Shown here: in pieces, positions 1-12,235 of the stretch
Numbering within the stretch: position 1 is the stretch's first letter
Layout of the letters: each line of letters begins with the position of its first letter
Origin: Dipteris shenzhenensis
Lineage: Eukaryota > Polypodiophyta > Polypodiopsida > Gleicheniales
DNA: 64,000 bases
Reading direction: 5' to 3' (one strand)
NCBI GenBank assembly: GCA_047967505.1
Contig: CM106538.1
Position numbers and translations under genes: made by a program
Notes under the pieces: model-generated
What the model saw: only the letters and a program-made list of their open reading frames with translations
Told to the model about the DNA's origin: nothing
Databases searched by the model: none

Positions 1-3000
1 CACAATACTTTGCACACAGCTTCAACTAGGTGGAATTGACTTACATGCAAAGTGGCACTCCCATCCCATAAGTGCTTGATCGTTTAACATACCTAGCAGC
101 GTGTTTTTTTACGGATGTGCATGACACTAAAGCAAAAATAGTATTTAATGCTCGATCGACCATGCAAAGGATATCCGATGGGCACAACACTTTTCCTACA
201 CCTCAACCTAGGTGGTATTGAAATGTTCTCAAAGAGGCACACCCATCCGATAAGTAATTAGTCAGATAACACACCTAAGGGCGTGTTTTTTTACGGATGT
301 GCATATCACTAGGGAAAAAACGGTGTATAATGTGTGATCGACCATGCAAAGCATAATCGATGGTGACAATACATTGCATGCACCTCAACGTAGTTGAAAG
401 GGACTTCGGTGTAAAGTGGAGCCCCCATCCGATAAGTACTTGTTTGAATAACACTCCTAGGGCCGTGTTTTTATATGGTTGTGCATGACACTAAGGCAAA
501 AACGGTGTTTTATGCTTGATCCACAATGCAAAGCATATCCGATGAGCAAAATACCTTGCACACACCTTCAGCTAGGTGGAATTGACTTACATGCAAAGTG
601 GCATTCCCATCTCATAAGTACTTGATCGGATAACACACCTAGCAACGTGTTTTTTTACGGATGTGCATGACACTAAGGCAAAAATGGTATTTAATGCTCG
701 ATCAACCATGCAAAGCATATCCCATGGGCACAATACTTTTCCTACACCTTAACCTAGGTGGTATTGAAATCTTCTCAAAGAGGCACACCCATCCGATAAG
801 TACTTGGTCAGATAACATACCTAAGTGCGTGTTTTCTTGCGGATGTGCATATCACTACGGGAAAAACGTTGTATAATGCGTAATCGACCATGCAGAGCAT
901 ATCCGGTGGTGACAATACTTTGCACGCATCTCAACCTAGTTGAAACGGACTTTCATGCAAACTGGAGCCCCCATCCGATAAGTACTTGTTTGATTAACAC
1001 ACCTAGGACCGTGTTTTTTCATGGTTGTGCATGACACTAAGGTAAAAACGGTGTTTTATGCTTGATCGACAATGCAAAGCATATCCGATGGGCACAATAC
1101 TTTGCACACACCTTCAACTAGGTGGAATTGACTTACATGAAAAGTGGCACGTCCATCCCATAAGTGCTTGATCGGATAACATACCTAGCAGCGTGATTTT
1201 TTACGGATGTGCATGACACAGGCAAAAATGGTATTTAATGCTCGATTGATCAACCATGCAAAGCATATCCGATGGGCACAACACTTTTCTTACGCCTCAA
1301 CCTAGGTCGTAATGAAATGCTCTCAAAGAGGCACACCCATCCGATAAGTACTTGGTCGGATAACACACCTAAGGGCGTGTTTTTTTACGGATGTGCATAT
1401 CACTAGGGGAAAAACGGTGTATAATGCGTGATTGGCCATGCAAAGCATATCTGATGGTGACAATACTTTGCATGCACCTCAACCTAGTTGAAACGGACTT
1501 GCGTGCAAAGTGGAGCCCCCATCCGCTAGGTACTTGTTTGAATAACACACCTAGGACCGTGTTTTTATATGGTTGTGCATGACACTAAGGCAAAAACGGT
1601 GTTTTATGCTTGATCCACAATGCAAAGCATATTCGATGGGCACAATACTTTGCACACACCTTCAACTAGGTGGAATTGAATTACTTGCAAGGTGGCATTC
1701 CCATCGCACAAGTACTTGATCGGATAACACACCTAGCAGCGTGTTTTTTTCCGGATGTGCATGACACTAAGGCAAAAATGGTATTTAATGCTCAATCGAC
1801 CATGCAAAGCATATCCGATGGGCACAATACTTTTCCTATGCCTTAACCTAGGTGGTATTGAAATGTTCTCAAAGAGACACACCCATCCGATAAGTACTTG
1901 GTCAGATAACATACTAAGGGCGTGTTTTTTTACGGATGTGCATATGACTACCGGAAAAATATTGTATAATGTGTAATCGACCATGCAGAGCATATCCGAT
2001 GGTGAAAATACTTTGCACGCATCTCAATAAGTACTTGTTTGATTAACACACCTAGGACGGTGTTTTTTTATGGTTGTGCATGATACTAAGGCAGCGTGTT
2101 TTTTTATGGATGTGCATGACACTAGAGCAAAAATAGTATTTAATGCTCGATCGACCATGCAAAGGATATTCGATGGGCACAACACTTTTCCAATGCCTCA
2201 ACCTAGGTGGTATTGAAATGTTCTCAAAGAGGCACACCCATCCGATAAGTACTTGGTTAGATAACACACTTAAGGGCATGTTTTTTTACAGATGTGCATA
2301 TCACTAGGGAAAAAACAGTGTATAATGCATGATCGACCATGCAAAGCATATCCGATGGTAATTATACTTTGCTTGCACCTCAAAGTAGTTGAAACAAACT
2401 TGCGTGCAAACTTGAGCCCCCATCCGATAAGTACTTGTTTGAATAACACACCTAGGGCTGTGTTTTTATATGGTTGTGCATGACACTAAGGCAAAAACGG
2501 TGTTTTATGCTTGATCCACAATGCAAAGCATATCCGATGGGCACAATACTTTGCACACACCTTCAACTAGGTGGAATTGACTTACATGCAAAATGGCATT
2601 CCCATCGCATAATTAACACACTTAGGACCGTGTTTTTTCATGGTTGTGCATGACACTAAGGCAAAAATGGTGTTTTATGCTTGATCGACAATGCAAAGCA
2701 TATCCGATGGGCACAATACTTTGCACACACCTTCAACTAGGTGGAATTGACTTACATGCAAAGTGGCATGCCATACCATAAGCGCTTGATTGGATAATAT
2801 ACCTAGCAGCGTGTTTTTTTACGGATGTGCATGACACTAGAGCAAAAATAGTATTTAATGCTCGATCGACCATGCAAAGGATATCTGATGGGCACAACAC
2901 TTTTCCTATGCCTCAACCTAGGCGGTATTGAAATGTTCTCAAAGATGCGCACCCATCTGATAAGTACTTGGTCAGATAACACACCTAAGGGCATGTTTTT

Positions 3001-6000
3001 TTACGGATGTGCATATCACTAGGGAAAAAGCGGTGTATAATCTGTGATCAACCATGCAAAGCATATCCGATGGTGACAATACTTTGCACGCACGTTAACA
3101 TAGTTGAAACGGACTTGCGTGCAAAGTGGAGCGCCCATCCGATAAGTACTTTTTTGAATAACACACCTAGGGCTGTGTTTTTATATGGTTGTGCATGACA
3201 CTAAGGCAAAAATGGTGTTTTATGCTTGATCCACAATGCAAAGCATATCCGATGGGCACAATACTTTGCACACACCTTCAACTAGGTGGAATTGACTTAC
3301 ATGCAAAATGGCATTCCCATCGCATAAGTACTTGATCGGATAACACACCTAGTAGCATGTTTTTTTACGGATGTGCATGACACTAAGGCAAAAATGGTAT
3401 TCAATGCTTGATCGACCATGCAAAGCATATCCGATGGGCACAATACTTTTCCTACACCTTAACCTAGGTGGTATTGAAATGTTCTCAAAGAGGCACACCC
3501 ATCCAATAAGTACTTGGTCAGATAACATACCTAAGGGCGTATTTTTTTACCGATGTGCATATCACTACCGAAAAAACGTTGTATAATGCGTAAGCGACCA
3601 TGCAGAGCATATCGGATGGTGACAATACTTTGCACGCATCTCAACCTAGTTGAAACAGACTTGCATGGAAAGTGGAGCCCCCATCCGATAAGTACTTGTT
3701 TGATTAACACACTTAGGACCGTGTTTTTTCATGGTTGTGTATGACACTAAGGCAAAAATGGTGTTTTATGCTTGATCGACAATGCAAAGCATATCCGATG
3801 GGCACAATACTTTGCACACACCTTCAACTAGGTGGAATTGACTTACATGCAAAGTGGCATGCCCATACCATAAGCGCTTGATTGGATAACATACCTAGCA
3901 GCGTGGCTTTTTATGGATGTGCATGACACTAGAGCAAAAATAGTATTTAATGCTCGATCGACCATGCAAAGGATATCGATGGGCACAACACTTTTCCTAT
4001 GACTCAACCTAGGTGGTATTGAAATGTTCTCAAAGATGCACACCCATCCGATAAGTACTTGGTCAGATAACACACCTAAGGGCATGTTTTTTTGCGGATG
4101 TGCATATCACTAGGGAGAAACGGTGTATAATGCGTGATCAACCATGCAAAGCATATCCGATGGTGACAATACTTTGCACGCACGTCAACATAGTTGAAAC
4201 GGACTTGCGTGCAAAGTGGAGCGCCCATCCGATAAGTACTTTTTTGAATAACACACCTAGGGCTATGTTTTTATATGGTTGTGCATGACACTAAGGCAAA
4301 AACGGTGTTTTATGCTTGATCAACAATGCAAAGCATATCCGATGGGCACAATACTTTGCACACACCTTCAACTAGGTGGAATTGACTTACATGCAAAATG
4401 GCATTCCCATCGCATAAGTACTTGATCGGATAACACACCTAGTAGCGTGTTTTTTTATGGATATGCATGACACTAAGGCAAAAATGGTATTTAATGCTCG
4501 ATCGACCATGCAAAGCATATCCGATGGGCACAATACTTTTCCTACACCTTAACCTAGGTGGTATTGAAATGTTCTCAAAGAGGCACACCCATCCGATAAG
4601 TACTTGGTCAGATAACATACCTAAGGGCGTATTTTTTTACCGATGTGCATATCACTACCGGAAAAACGTTGTATAATGCCTAATCGACCATGCAGAGCAT
4701 ATCGGATGGTGACAATACTTTGCATGCATCTCAACCAAGGATGTTTTTATCGAAGCTATGCTTATATATTAATATAAAATCTTGGCGAAAGTTTTCAAGA
4801 TTATTTTTTTAGTTTCACAATATTAGTAGAATGTAGTACTTTTATATATATATTCTTTGGAATTTTGAAGGAAAATTTTTTAATCCTGGCGAAACTTTAA
4901 ATTTTTTTGCATAAAAGTTTCAAATTCTTGCGAATGTTTCAAAGATTTATTTTTATTAGGGCATACAAACTTTCAATGCCAATATAAAAGTTTAGCTTCT
5001 TAACGAAACTAACTTGAAAAAATCATCCATGATCTCAACCTAGTTGAAACGGACTTGCATGGAAAGTGGAGCCCCCATCCGATAAGTACTTTTTTGATTA
5101 ACACACTTAGGACCGTGTTTTTTCATGGTTGTGCATGACACTAAGCCAAAAATAGTGTTTTATGCTTGATCGACAATGCAAAGCATATCCGATGGGCACA
5201 ATACTTTGCACACACCTTCAACTAGGTGGAATTGACTTACATGCAAAGTGGCACACCCATCCCATAAGTGCTTGATCATATAACATACCTAGCAACGTGT
5301 TTTTTTACGGATGTGCATGACACTAGAGCAAAAATAGTATTTAATGCTCGATCGACCATGCAAAGGATATCCGATGGGCACAACACTTTTCCTAGGCCTC
5401 AACCTAGGTGGTATTGAAATTTTATCAAAGAGGCACACCCATCCGATAAGTACTTGGTCAGATAACACACCTAAGGGCGTGTTTTTTTCGGATGTGCATA
5501 TAACTATGGGAAAAACGATGTATAATGCGTGATCGGCCATGCAAAGCATATCCAATGGTGACAATACTTTGCACGCACCTCAATCTAGTTGAAAGATACT
5601 TGCGTGCAAAGTGGAGTCCCCATCTGATAAGTACTTGTTTGAATAACACACACACCTAGGACCTTGTTCTTTTATGATTGTGCATGACACTAAGGCAAAA
5701 ACGGTGTTTTATGCTTGATCGACAATGCAAAGCATATTTGATGGGCACAATACTTTGCACACACCTTCAACTAGGTGGAATTGACTTACATGCAAAGTGG
5801 CATTCCCATCGCATAAGTACTTGATCGGATAACACACCTAGCAGCGTGTTTTTTTACGGATGTGCATGACACTAAGGCAAAAATGGTATTTAATGCTCGA
5901 TCGACCATGCAAAGCACCTTCAACTAGGTGGAATTGACTTACCTGCAAAGTGGCGCGCCCATCCCATAAGTACTTGATCGGATAACATACCTAGCATCGT

Positions 6001-6110
6001 GTTTTTTTACGGATGTGCATGACACTAGAGCATAAATAGTATTTAATGCTCGATCGACCATGCAAAGGATAACTTGGCGTGTCCATCTGATGAGTACTTG
6101 ATCGGATAAC
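1..6110 (+). repeat. Satellite array, ~183-bp monomers in A-B-C trimers (forward)
   Basis: About 32 head-to-tail monomers of roughly 183 bp. Three subtypes alternate. A contains TTCAACTAGGTGGAATTGAC, B contains CTAGGTGGTATTGAAATG, and C contains TAGTTGAAACGGACTTG. Together they make a ~549-bp higher-order unit. All subtypes share ACGGATGTGCAT-like, AAGTACTTG and CATGCAAAGCATATCCGATG blocks. From about 2,621 a larger ~1,091-bp unit (six monomers) recurs. Irregular joins with shortened monomers lie near 2,025-2,095 and 2,610. The short open frames seen here repeat the same peptide in every monomer and are not genes. Monomer length close to nucleosome spacing and higher-order structure are common in centromeric satellites, but that role is only an inference. 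Confidence 0.95.
4737..5031. mobile_element. MITE (copy 1), inserted in the satellite
   Basis: A 295-bp AT-rich non-satellite segment interrupts a C monomer. It is flanked by a perfect 9-bp direct repeat ATCTCAACC (4,728-4,736 and 5,032-5,040), and the satellite resumes in register after it. The ends form an imperfect terminal inverted repeat: AAGGATGTTTTTATCGAAG at the left, and the complement of a segment ending ATCATCCATG at the right. Internal motifs such as ATCTTGGCGAAAG recur in a second copy at 51,379-51,679. There is no coding capacity. An 8-9-bp target duplication would fit a Mutator-like family, as inference. Confidence 0.85.
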
Positions 6111-6235
6111 TTCTCCCACCAATAAATTAAGTACTAATTAAAATTTATAATAAATGAGTAGATTATTAGAAAAAGACTAATATTTATGTAATTGTTGCTA
6201 CTGCAGCTTGCTTGCAAAGGACTCTCACAAAGGAG
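6111..6235. other. Satellite/transposon junction and gene leader
   Basis: Satellite similarity fades at about 6,110 into AT-rich DNA. The stretch ATTGTTGCTACTGCAG ending at 6,206 looks like a 3' splice site, so the downstream gene may have a further 5' exon that is not identifiable here. The first in-frame ATG is at 6,236. Confidence 0.4.
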
Positions 6236-9200
6236 ATGGCTATAGATTTTGTTCCAGGGATGGATGTGATTTTATGTAGCAAAAGAGAAGTAGTTGCATT
6301 TGCTACAATCCATGATAGTGATCCCAATTCAGTTTGCCACTTTCAAAGACTTGGTGAAGATAAGGTGGCAGTTACTATATCAAAGATTCTTAGCGCACAT
6401 GTTGAGCTAAAGTATAAATGTCGAGATATGGAAAGACTTGGAGATGTTATGCCCTACAATACATCCAACAAATCATTTATAACATGGGACAAAGATGAGA
6501 CTTATGCAACAGACATTATCAAGAATACAAAGTGCACCACCTTGGATTTTACTATAGGGGACATTTTACAAATGAGATCATTTGCAAATGAGACTGTAGC
6601 AGAAGGTAAAGTATTGGGATTTGAACAAGTGGAGCAATGGTCATTTGCACAGATGAGGATTCTAAAAGTCACTAATGATGGTATGGTTGATAACATAACA
6701 TCCTTATGTGATCCCTACTATGAGGTAGGCAAGAATATGAGATGGAGCATGCAATTTTTAAACATGAGAAAGAGGCACGTGGTTTTCAATGATAAAGACA
6801 AGGTATACTACAATATCAAAGGACCTAAAAAGCTTGCCCATGTGCCAGGCTCTATCACTTCAAATGTGGATGATTTCAATGTACTCAATTATAGAAGTGA
6901 CATCTTATTTGGAGTGGATGAGTTCATTGGTTCCGAGAAACAAAATGATTTTAGAAGCGAAGCCTTATCTGGGGTGGATGAATTCTTGCACAGTGAGAAG
7001 GGCAAAGGTTTCAATAGCGATGTCTTGTCAAGTGTGGATGAGTTCATGCATATTAACAAACCTGGTGTCAATCAAGCTTGTGGATTTGTGAAAGCCATGC
7101 AAGATGTCCCAATGAGTGATGTTCTCACAGGAGTGGAAGAGTTTCAAGGTTCTCAATATTCTCGTAGTATATTGAATTCATTGAATGGTCCTAAGAGTAT
7201 GTTAAAAACGAGGATGAGATCAACAGAGGATTATTCAATATTTAACTTTGATTGTGATATGGCCAAGGATGCAACGACCGATCATGGATGCTTGGTTACA
7301 AACAAATGTGAGGAGAAGAAGTGCATAAATACAGATAACAACGTGCATGAGGAACGAAAACGGTCATACATATGCATGAAGAGAAAGCGAATCCAGGCAG
7401 ATCCACAAAAGCAACCAAAGAGGAAGAGAGTAATGAAGGAGGAGAACATGTTAAATGCATTGGGATATCTATGTTGCAAGCGAAGATATATGCGCTTCAT
7501 TGATCTTGCAGACATCAGGGAATGTAGAGGACACGTGTGGCAAAGAAGAGGAAGCGAAAGAAATGAATACTTTCTCACAAGTCTCTCTTGCTTTCTTCAG
7601 AATGGCAATAAAAGGCTAAGTTCAAGACAAAAGGTAAAACCTCTCATAAATGGAAAAAAGATTTGCAATAAGGCATATCGCAATATTACTGGATTATCCC
7701 ATGGTACATATTGGGATTTAGTCACCAAGGCAAAGGGCGGCAACAAATTTAGCATTCACAGTAATAGAGGAAGGTCCAAATCAAGAATCTCAACTGTCAG
7801 GGCAGCAGCAATTTTGCAAGACTTCATACATGAAAATGCTTTACCTCAACCCCATATATCTACCAAACTCCCTAACGGTGACGCGATCACTGAAATGCAC
7901 CTTCCAATGGGCTTGACAAAGCTCGAAGTATTTGACTCTATTGCAGAAAAGCAAAGGCAAAGAGGGGATGCCGTAGCTTCTTCTCATACTTTGTATACTC
8001 TTTGGAAGAAGAACTTTGGATATGTTAAAATCCCAAGGAGGCAAAAAATGTCAAAGTGCAATGTCTATGATGATTTAAAGCGAGCGATTGAGAGTGCAAC
8101 ATGTCCAAATCAAAGGGAATTATACAAAAAAAACCGAAAATCTCATCATGACCTTATTCGACATTCCAGACAAAAATATGCATTTTGGAAGGAGCAAGCT
8201 ATTTCGCATCCCGATGACTACATGTGCCTTATTGTAGATGGCATGGATTTGAATACAACAACATTGCCTCGTTTTGTTGCCACTCCACCTAAATTACAAG
8301 GAAAGCACTTTCTAAAGACACATATATGTGGAGTGTTAGTGCATGGAATTAAGTTCTTTGCAGATATATGGATTGATTCCTTGCATCTACATGATAGCAA
8401 TCAAGTTGTAACATCTATTATGAAGGCAATTCGTAATGTACATGCTAAAAAAAGGTCGCCTACCACCGACTTTGAGAATACAAGCTGATAATTGCTGGCG
8501 AGAAAATAAGAATGTACTCATGTTTCCATTCTGCTCCATGCTAGTTGCTCATCGAATCTTCAATGAGGTCGAATGTGGATTTTTGTATGTTGGGCATATA
8601 CATGAGGATATCGATCAGGTTTTTAGCACAGTTTCAAGGGAGCTTAAATGCAAGGATGTGGAGACAATAGATGACTTGGTAAGAAGATGTGGTAGGCAAG
8701 TTGGTGGTCGTAAGGAAAGTACAGTATGTGAGAGGCTCAAAAGAATGTATGATTGGAAGAGCTTCATTCTACCTTTCATACAAACGAGTAGTGATGCATT
8801 GACAGGTCATACCAATCCACACTACTTTTGTTTTTTTTTAAAAGATGGAAAACCCGTAATGCAATGGCAACAGTATTCTCATGATACAAAATGGGAACCT
8901 GAAGAACCTTACAGTCTCTTAACTTTAATTCCCAGCAAGGAAAGGTATCCAACATGGGCTCCTATACAAGAATTCAATGAGAGGTCTAGCTGTGAAATAG
9001 AAGGATTAAAAGCATTCATTACATACAAAGAGGAAATGCTCCAGAGATATCCTGATTCGAAGCCTACTTGGAGAGAACACACTACCACTGTAATTAATAA
9101 GACACGAAATTTAATAAAGGACCTTGAGAGAATGCGAGGCTCAAAGGATGTCAAGGAAGAATGCAATATGTTTTGGCCAAATGTTCATAACGATTTGCGC

Positions 9201-9623
9201 CCAGCTCTAGTCTTTGAAAATAAATTTGTATCATTACTCCCACGTCCATATTGTGGACCGAAGAAGAGAGAGTTTATGCCACAAGGAGATATAGAGGTCG
9301 ATTGTATTGTTGTGGTTCGGCCATCGGATGATGAATATGAGAATGTGAATTTTTGGGTTGCAAAAGTAGTTGATGTGCAAAGAGATGACCAAGGGAGAGC
9401 TACAACATTTACAGCCGTATGGTATGAGCCAAAGGGCAGGAAGGAGAATATGGATAACAACACATTGTATACTAGTTGTATAATGAAGGAGTGGGTCCCA
9501 AATGATGAAGCGGTCTCTCAAGTTTCGACGGACACAATCATAGTGTCTTGGCATTCAAGGGCAAAGAAATCAAAGAAGCGCATGGGATATGAGGTAGAAG
9601 GAAAAATAAAAATACCACAGTAA
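6236..9623 (+). pseudogene. Transposase-like DUF7869-type gene, one frameshift (copy 1)
   Basis: A long gene reads openly from ATG 6,236 to about 8,448, then continues one frame over to a TAA at 9,621-9,623 (about 1,130 codons in all). The shift lies in a run of seven A at 8,447-8,453. The inverted copy has one base fewer there, so copy 1 carries a +1 insertion. The first ~100 residues resemble DUF8039-like transposon N-termini (weak). Residues ~220-315 hold four repeats of the type SDVLSGVDEF. Then come a basic stretch with KRKR runs, a segment with RGHVWQRRG, and a catalytic-looking region with IVDGMD, QADNCWRENKN and VGHIHEDID. Those last motifs match DUF7869 proteins, probably RNase-H-fold transposases; the family call is from memory. 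Multicopy state and paired inverted copies suit a DNA transposon. The C-terminal ~200 residues are unassigned. Confidence 0.7.
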
Positions 9624-9823
9624 AGTATTTTGCATATACACGAATTTTTAAGGATGCTCGTTGTGGAGGAAGTAGAAGGAGACAGTGCAAATGAAGAATG
9701 TCCATGATTAAAGCTTTGTATTGAAGTCCATTGAAGGATTTTATTTGGGTACTAGGCAAGAAGCCAGTTCAAGACAATTATAATCAGAGTCATCACCTCC
9801 TATGTCAAATGAGAGTCAAAATA
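9624..9823. other. 3' flank of the transposase-like gene
   Basis: Noncoding. It is shared with the right arm (about 21,080-21,290 reversed), including TTGGGTACTAGGCAAGAAGC. No gene is seen. In the right copy the stop codon is changed, so the frame there runs on into this sequence. Confidence 0.5.
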
Positions 9824-10215
9824 TGCACTGGATGTCACCCAAGGGTCAAGGCTTGGCAAGACAATAGGGAGTTAATGCAGATGGCACCTGGCAAGGGACT
9901 ATCACATTGAGCAATAAGACAATGGGGAGTCAATGCACCCAAGGGGCAAGGCTTGGCAAGACAAGTGGGAGTTAATGCAGATGGCACCTGTATTTTGCAC
10001 TGGATGTCACCCAAGGGTCAGGGCTTGGCAAGACAATAGGGAGTTAATGCAGATGGCACCTCGCAAGGGACTATCACATTGAGCAATAAGATAATGGGGA
10101 GTCAATGCACCCAAGGGGCAAGGCTTGGCAAGACAAGTGGGAGTTAATGCAAATGGCACCTGGCAAGGGACCATCGTGACATTGAGCAATAAGACAATGG
10201 GGAGTCAAATTATGT
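9824..10215. repeat. 172-bp tandem repeat in the transposon tail
   Basis: A unit beginning TGCACTGGATGTCACCCAAG occurs at 9,824 and again at 9,996 (period 172), followed by a partial third unit to about 10,215. Each unit holds two sub-repeats with AAGGCTTGGCAAGACAA followed by GGGAGTTAATGCA. The opposite arm (20,960-21,090) has only about one unit, so the array expanded in this copy or contracted in the other. Confidence 0.85.
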
Positions 10216-10787
10216 AGATGGCACGAATTGGCTCTTTAAGAGCAACAATTTAAATTGTAAACATATGTTCAATCTATATCATTTTGGATATAAAGACTCT
10301 AGCTGAGAGAAACGTCTCTCAATGTAATCATATAATAATAGCTATAATTACTATTATACCTCTTTGGTTCAATACAAAACTTGGGTCTTATGGCATCATG
10401 TCTTTTTTCTATTTATTAAAAGTTTTAAAAATTTTGTGCATATTGCGAGTGACAATATTATTTTCATGAAATATTTAAGTCTCCTTTCATGGATTTATAA
10501 ATTTATCACGTCAAGGAAAAATATTAAAAATAATTACATTAACCAATAACTTAGATATAGCTAGAATTTCTAATATAGGATTATTTCAAATTCTTGCATG
10601 TTGGTGCAAAAGTATAGATTGAAAAAACAATATTTTTATGTGAATATGATAGTGCCACAAAGTGAACTTTTGATTTGGGAATAATATTTTCAAAAAGTAA
10701 AATTTTGATTTGGGAAGGATATTTTCATAAAGTAAACTTTTCATTTGGGAAGGATTTTTGGGCTTCGTCCAAAAACAACAAAATTAA
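10216..10787. other. AT-rich transposon subterminal region
   Basis: Noncoding and AT-rich, mirrored at about 20,405-20,960. It contains three near-repeats of TTTTGATTTGGGAA-type sequence at 10,668-10,760 just inside the terminal motif. Repeated subterminal motifs of this kind are often transposase-binding regions in DNA transposons (general knowledge; not shown here). Confidence 0.5.
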
Positions 10788-10813
10788 GTCCAAAATTAAT
10801 GAAATAGGTGTTT
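10788..10813 (+). repeat. 26-bp terminal motif (left arm)
   Basis: GTCCAAAATTAAT followed by GAAATAGGTGTTT. The same motif, in reverse complement, ends the right arm at 20,379-20,404, and a third copy is at 56,353-56,378. Arm similarity stops at this point. Confidence 0.75.
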
Positions 10814-11284
10814 TAGTAGTTCTAAGTGATAATATCTCACTACTATATTGTAAATGCTATGTGCTCTATATCCATTTTATCTAGACGATTGTCCCTTGAC
10901 ATCGTCCAATCCTCTACCATGTTTATTTCCATTTCAACTAGATCAATATCTATCTCCTTATCTTCCTCTTGATGCAAATACTCACGTTCTGGAATGTCAT
11001 TCCGCATGAGAGTAAGAATTAGAATCATCAAAAGATTGAAATACAATAATTGAAGGAGAATCTAACCATGTATTCCAAACCCCTGACACCACATTCCTCC
11101 TATGAACAACACTTAAAGGTGCTCAAAAATTTACTCCATTGTAACAAAAATTAATCATCAAGCCTATATAGCATATTTCCATGTAAAGTAATAGGTCTAG
11201 AAGCTAATAATACTTGTGACTCATCCAAAAGATGTATGGGATGTTCATTGTATTGCTTCCTACCCAAATTTGAATTAGCCTAGA

Positions 11285-12235
11285 TAACATCTCAGATTGA
11301 GGCGCTTTTATAGGGAACCCAGAAAAATAATACATCTTGCCATAGGAAATTGGTCCCCTTCGTAGCATTCAAACATATTAAAAACCTAGCTATTTTACCC
11401 AAAGTCGAGTGGGCACCTCCAAGCTGCAGTAGCCATTTAGAGCATAAATTTGCATTTTTCACTATCATAGTACTGTTAAGGCCTAGCCCACCAGCCTCCC
11501 TTGGTCTAGTAACCAAGTCCCAACTGAAGGTATGCCATCTGCCCTCCCAAACAAAATTAGATATGCACCTGTCCACCTTCCTTAGGTTTGTTTTAGAGAA
11601 GGGCCAAACAGACAAAACATAAACATCAATGATTCAACTATATGTTTAGTAGCCGTGAGCCTGCCTACAAGAGATAAAGTCTTGCCAGCCCATTTCTCCA
11701 GCTTTCCTTTGATTCTTTAAAAGGCCCAATCAAAAATGGCTTTGAGACTTGTTCCAGCCCCCCAAGGGCACCCAAAATATCTTATTATTTGTCCTTTTGG
11801 AATCCAATTGAACTGGAAACTAGGAGCCCACTCAGGTAGCTCATCCCATCCAAGCCATAATGCTGTGGTCTTATCATTATTAATCTTTGAATCTAAAAGA
11901 GTTGCAAATTCATTGAAATTCTCGAGAAACTTGATAATATTTTCCGTTGTGCGTACCCAAAAAATTGCGAGCAGAAAGCAGAGCCATCAAGTAGCCTCAA
12001 ACCTTTGAGATTCCCACTATTTAACCGATAATCAATCTAGACCAGTAGAGGCTCGATGACTATTGCAAAAGCAAAGGCGCCAATGGGCAACTTGCCTAAT
12101 TGATCTTTGAAGAGAAAATCTTTGATAATGATACCCATTGACTGGAACTATGGCCCAGGCATTTGAGAACATCATTTTAGTCAACCCACAGAAGCCACTT
12201 CCAAAAACTAAGGTGCGCATGTTGCACAAAGCATT
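11285..12235 (-). pseudogene. LINE fragment (3' part of the RT ORF)
   Basis: The minus strand encodes broken stretches of the C-terminal part of a plant LINE ORF2. The clearest piece, 11,292-11,615, reads ISNFVWEGR, then WDLVTRPREAGGLGL. This is the conserved region after the reverse transcriptase, where an aromatic/WEG motif precedes a basic GGLG(L/I) motif. Upstream pieces at 11,620-12,235 are in shifting frames with stops. No intact ORF. The same region of the ORF is found in other fragments at 19,571-19,780 and 37,325-38,089. Confidence 0.75.

Larger units (their letters stand above)
6327..10813 (+). mobile_element. Transposon-like unit, left inverted arm
   Basis: This stretch is matched in reverse complement by 20,379-24,552, covering the transposase-like gene and its 3' noncoding tail. 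The two arms diverge by scattered substitutions, several indels and a tail duplication present only here. The inner end is a 26-bp motif (10,788-10,813), GTCCAAAATTAAT followed by GAAATAGGTGTTT. The outer end is uncertain: the gene continues left to at least 6,236, whereas the right copy is cut at the position equivalent to 6,327. Confidence 0.75.

Noticed and set aside
661-5655. Many 60-90-codon open frames in the left satellite (and the same at 24,950-31,200)
   Set aside because: The same peptides recur once per monomer on both strands with frequent disruption, as expected from repeat structure, not coding selection.
1-6110. CRISPR-like array, because of regularly spaced repeats
   Set aside because: The whole 183-bp unit is repeated with no unique spacers, and the DNA is plant-like.
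9824-10215. tRNA or small RNA genes in the tail repeats
   Set aside because: No cloverleaf-compatible arrangement or promoter boxes seen; simple tandem repeats explain the structure.
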